Assembly: GCA_029862935.1 (NCBI GenBank)
Contig: JAOTWK010000030.1
Span: forward strand, 1 to 16,769
Direction of reading: 5' to 3'
Origin: Gemmatimonadota bacterium
Lineage (GTDB): Bacteria > Gemmatimonadota > Gemmatimonadetes > Gemmatimonadales > GWC2-71-9
DNA: 16,769 nucleotides
Position 1 is the first letter of the stretch. Every line of letters starts with the position of its first letter. Below the pieces are notes generated by a model, which was not told the DNA's origin, made no database searches, and saw only the letters and a list, made by a program, of their open reading frames with translations. Shown in pieces: positions 15,550-16,769 of the stretch. The translations under genes and the position numbers were made by a program.

Positions 15550-15569
15550 GAACCGATTGCGGCGATCCC

Positions 15570-16343
15570 ATGACTGACTCTGTTTCTGACTCCGGTGAAA
15601 ATAGCGCGAACCAGGCGCTCCAGGACGTCCCGATCTTCTCGCGACTTCGGGACGCGGACCTCGACCACATTGCCGCGCTCCTGATCCCACGGCGGGTGAG
15701 CAAGAACCAGGTCATTCTCCTGCGCGGGGACCAGGTCACCAGCTTGTACCTCATCGGTGCTGGCGCCGTCAAGCTTGTCGCGACGAGTGAAGATGGGCGG
15801 GAAGTGATCCTGGCCACCCGCACCGAAGGGGACTTCTTCGGCGAGCTGTCGCTGTTCGATGATCATCCCTTCGAGGCCACGGTCATTGCGACTGACGATG
15901 TCGAGTTGCTCGTGCTCCGACGTGAAGATTTTCATCGGTGCCTCGACCAGTGGCCTGACATCGCCATCGGGCTCCTCCGAACGCTCTGTGGCCGGCTCCG
16001 CGCCGCCGAGATCCGCATCAGTGCGCTGGCACTGCTCGACGTGCCTCAACGCGTGGCTCACGTGCTGATCGGATTGGCAGACGAGAACGATGGTACGGTG
16101 ATCACGCAGCCTGTGACGCACCGTTTTCTGGCTCAGCTGGTAGGCACGAGCCGGGAATCGGTCTCACGTATTATGGGACAGCTGTCGTCGCAGGAGATTA
16201 TCAACGTGGGCAAGGAAAGTGCTGCGGTGCCCGATCGACGGCATGCTGGCGAATCGGGCACCGCGGCAAGCGTGGACGTCAAGCGTCGCGTGATTCGCAT
16301 TGTGGATCGACGACGCCTGGAGCTCGCAGCAGGCAGAGTCTGA
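15570..16343 (+). CDS. Crp/Fnr-family transcriptional regulator
   Basis: This 257-residue protein has a cyclic-nucleotide-binding-type beta-roll (about 20-125), a long dimer helix (about 128-155) and a winged helix-turn-helix. The HTH reads THRFLAQLVGTSRESVSRI (183-201), the classic Crp/Fnr pattern. In the effector pocket GEL (91-93) is present, but the following Arg-Ser/Thr pair that contacts the nucleotide phosphate in CRP is replaced by Phe101-Glu102. No FNR-type cysteine cluster exists, so the signal is unknown. The wing carries an extra stretch (about 214-240) rich in charged and small residues. The open frame extends to 15516, but the ATG at 15570 lies after the likely promoter and gives a usual start. 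It is divergent from the aminotransferase-pckA pair across 270 bases and may control it and itself. Confidence 0.92.
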   Translation: MTDSVSDSGENSANQALQDVPIFSRLRDADLDHIAALLIPRRVSKNQVILLRGDQVTSLYLIGAGAVKLVATSEDGREVILATRTEGDFFGELSLFDDHPFEATVIATDDVELLVLRREDFHRCLDQWPDIAIGLLRTLCGRLRAAEIRISALALLDVPQRVAHVLIGLADENDGTVITQPVTHRFLAQLVGTSRESVSRIMGQLSSQEIINVGKESAAVPDRRHAGESGTAASVDVKRRVIRIVDRRRLELAAGRV

Positions 16344-16351
16344 GCGCGCGA

Positions 16352-16377
16352 GGCGCGCGCCGTGTTAGGCGCGCGCC
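16352..16377. terminator. GC-only hairpin between two convergent genes, likely bidirectional terminator
   Basis: The perfect palindrome ggcgcgcgcc occurs twice, at 16352-16361 and 16368-16377, with the 6-base spacer gtgtta. Because each copy is self-complementary, the two also pair into a 10-base-pair stem. It starts 9 bases after the Crp-like stop, and the TAA stop of the facing gene (16365-16367) lies across the loop and the base of the stem. No T-run follows on either side, so termination is inferred only from position. Confidence 0.45.
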
Positions 16378-16769
16378 AGTCGGAGGAGCTCCTCCTCGAT
16401 TACCCCCTTGAAGAGCGGGACCTTGTACCCGTTCCGTTTGAGTGGTGTCGCTCGCTGCATGGCCGCGGTACCGGCTGCTGCCGCGCGCTCAGGTGTGACG
16501 GTCCGTCCCAAGATCGCGGCTTCGGCAGTTCTGGAGCGCCACGGTACCGGTGCGGCACCGCTCAGCACGATTCGCCCGTCTATGGCCGTCTGGCCGCGGA
16601 ACTGGAGGGCTAGTGCCACGCCCGCCAGCGCGAAATCCCACGATCCGCGCGCCCGCACCTTGCGATATGCGCTGCGGAGTCCCGGTTGAGGCCGCGGTAA
16701 CAGGATCTCGGTGACGATCTCGTTGGGCTCCAGCACGTTCTCCCGCTGTACGTCGACGCTTGGGGGTAC
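16365..16769 (-). CDS. FAD-binding subunit of a molybdenum hydroxylase (xanthine or CO dehydrogenase medium subunit type), C-terminal part
   Basis: This partial gene is open to the right edge, and its visible 134 residues are the C-terminal part of a protein of roughly 270-300 residues. It begins with VDVQRENVLEPNEIVTEILLP, then AYRKVRARGSWDFALAGVALAL, then GRIVLSGAAPVPWRSRTAEAAI, which is typical of the CO_deh_flav_C domain. This domain follows the FAD-binding part in XdhB/CoxM-type subunits, which pass electrons from molybdopterin and iron-sulfur subunits to FAD. The true start lies outside the window, and internal GTG or ATG codons are not starts. Partner genes are expected beyond the right edge. 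The substrate (xanthine, CO, aldehyde or other) cannot be told from this piece. Confidence 0.85.
   Translation of the reverse strand, partial: VPPSVDVQRENVLEPNEIVTEILLPRPQPGLRSAYRKVRARGSWDFALAGVALALQFRGQTAIDGRIVLSGAAPVPWRSRTAEAAILGRTVTPERAAAAGTAAMQRATPLKRNGYKVPLFKGVIEEELLRLARA

Noticed and set aside
15327..16121. Minus-strand open frame (264 codons) opposite the Crp-like gene
   Set aside because: It is antisense to the beta-roll and part of the helix region of a clear Crp/Fnr protein. Its translation has no domain pattern.

Overview
The window is about 60% GC, densely coding bacterial DNA with no rRNA, tRNA, insertion sequence or CRISPR array that I could see. Three features suggest a Gemmatimonadota-like (less likely Acidobacteriota-like) chromosome: a soluble Ser/Thr kinase with a 'MDP...DRYAVERELGRGGMATV' start, a TolB/FlgO-like domain and TPRs; a periplasmic di-heme cytochrome of the photosynthetic-reaction-centre cytochrome c family with TPR-like repeats; and MTH1187-type and single-receiver proteins as neighbours. 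This assignment is inference from gene style, not from a marker gene.

Layout. At the left edge there is a possible gene tail (2-124, +), then a full-length fused purL (246-4178, +) whose sequence is of the animal PFAS type rather than the E. coli PurL type. A roughly 445-base non-coding stretch follows, with a possible gene relic on the minus strand. Next is a tight three-gene operon (4624-9589, +): soluble Ser/Thr kinase with TPRs, zinc-type alcohol dehydrogenase (MDR), and a six-helix membrane Ser/Thr kinase. Spacings are 2 bases and a 4-base ATGA overlap. Facing it on the minus strand are pdxH (9608-10261), a terminator, the di-heme cytochrome (10347-11315) and an MTH1187/YkoF-type thiamine-binding protein (11437-11715). 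A lone response-regulator receiver (11908-12282, +) follows. Then a minus-strand pair, aspartate-type aminotransferase (14082-15299) and ATP-dependent PEP carboxykinase (12341-13999), is separated by a large hairpin. A Crp/Fnr-family regulator (15570-16343, +) is transcribed divergently from this pair. The window ends in the C-terminal part of a molybdenum-hydroxylase FAD subunit (16365-16769, -), which faces the regulator across a GC-only hairpin.

How the genes fit together. The aminotransferase and PEP carboxykinase both act at oxaloacetate, linking amino-acid and gluconeogenic carbon, and the divergent Crp-like regulator is the natural candidate controller. PdxH makes PLP, the cofactor of the aminotransferase, but lies in a different transcription unit. 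The most unusual arrangement is the kinase-dehydrogenase-kinase operon, which looks like a signalling module built around an oxidoreductase with an altered zinc-site motif. The eukaryote-like purL is the most striking single gene.
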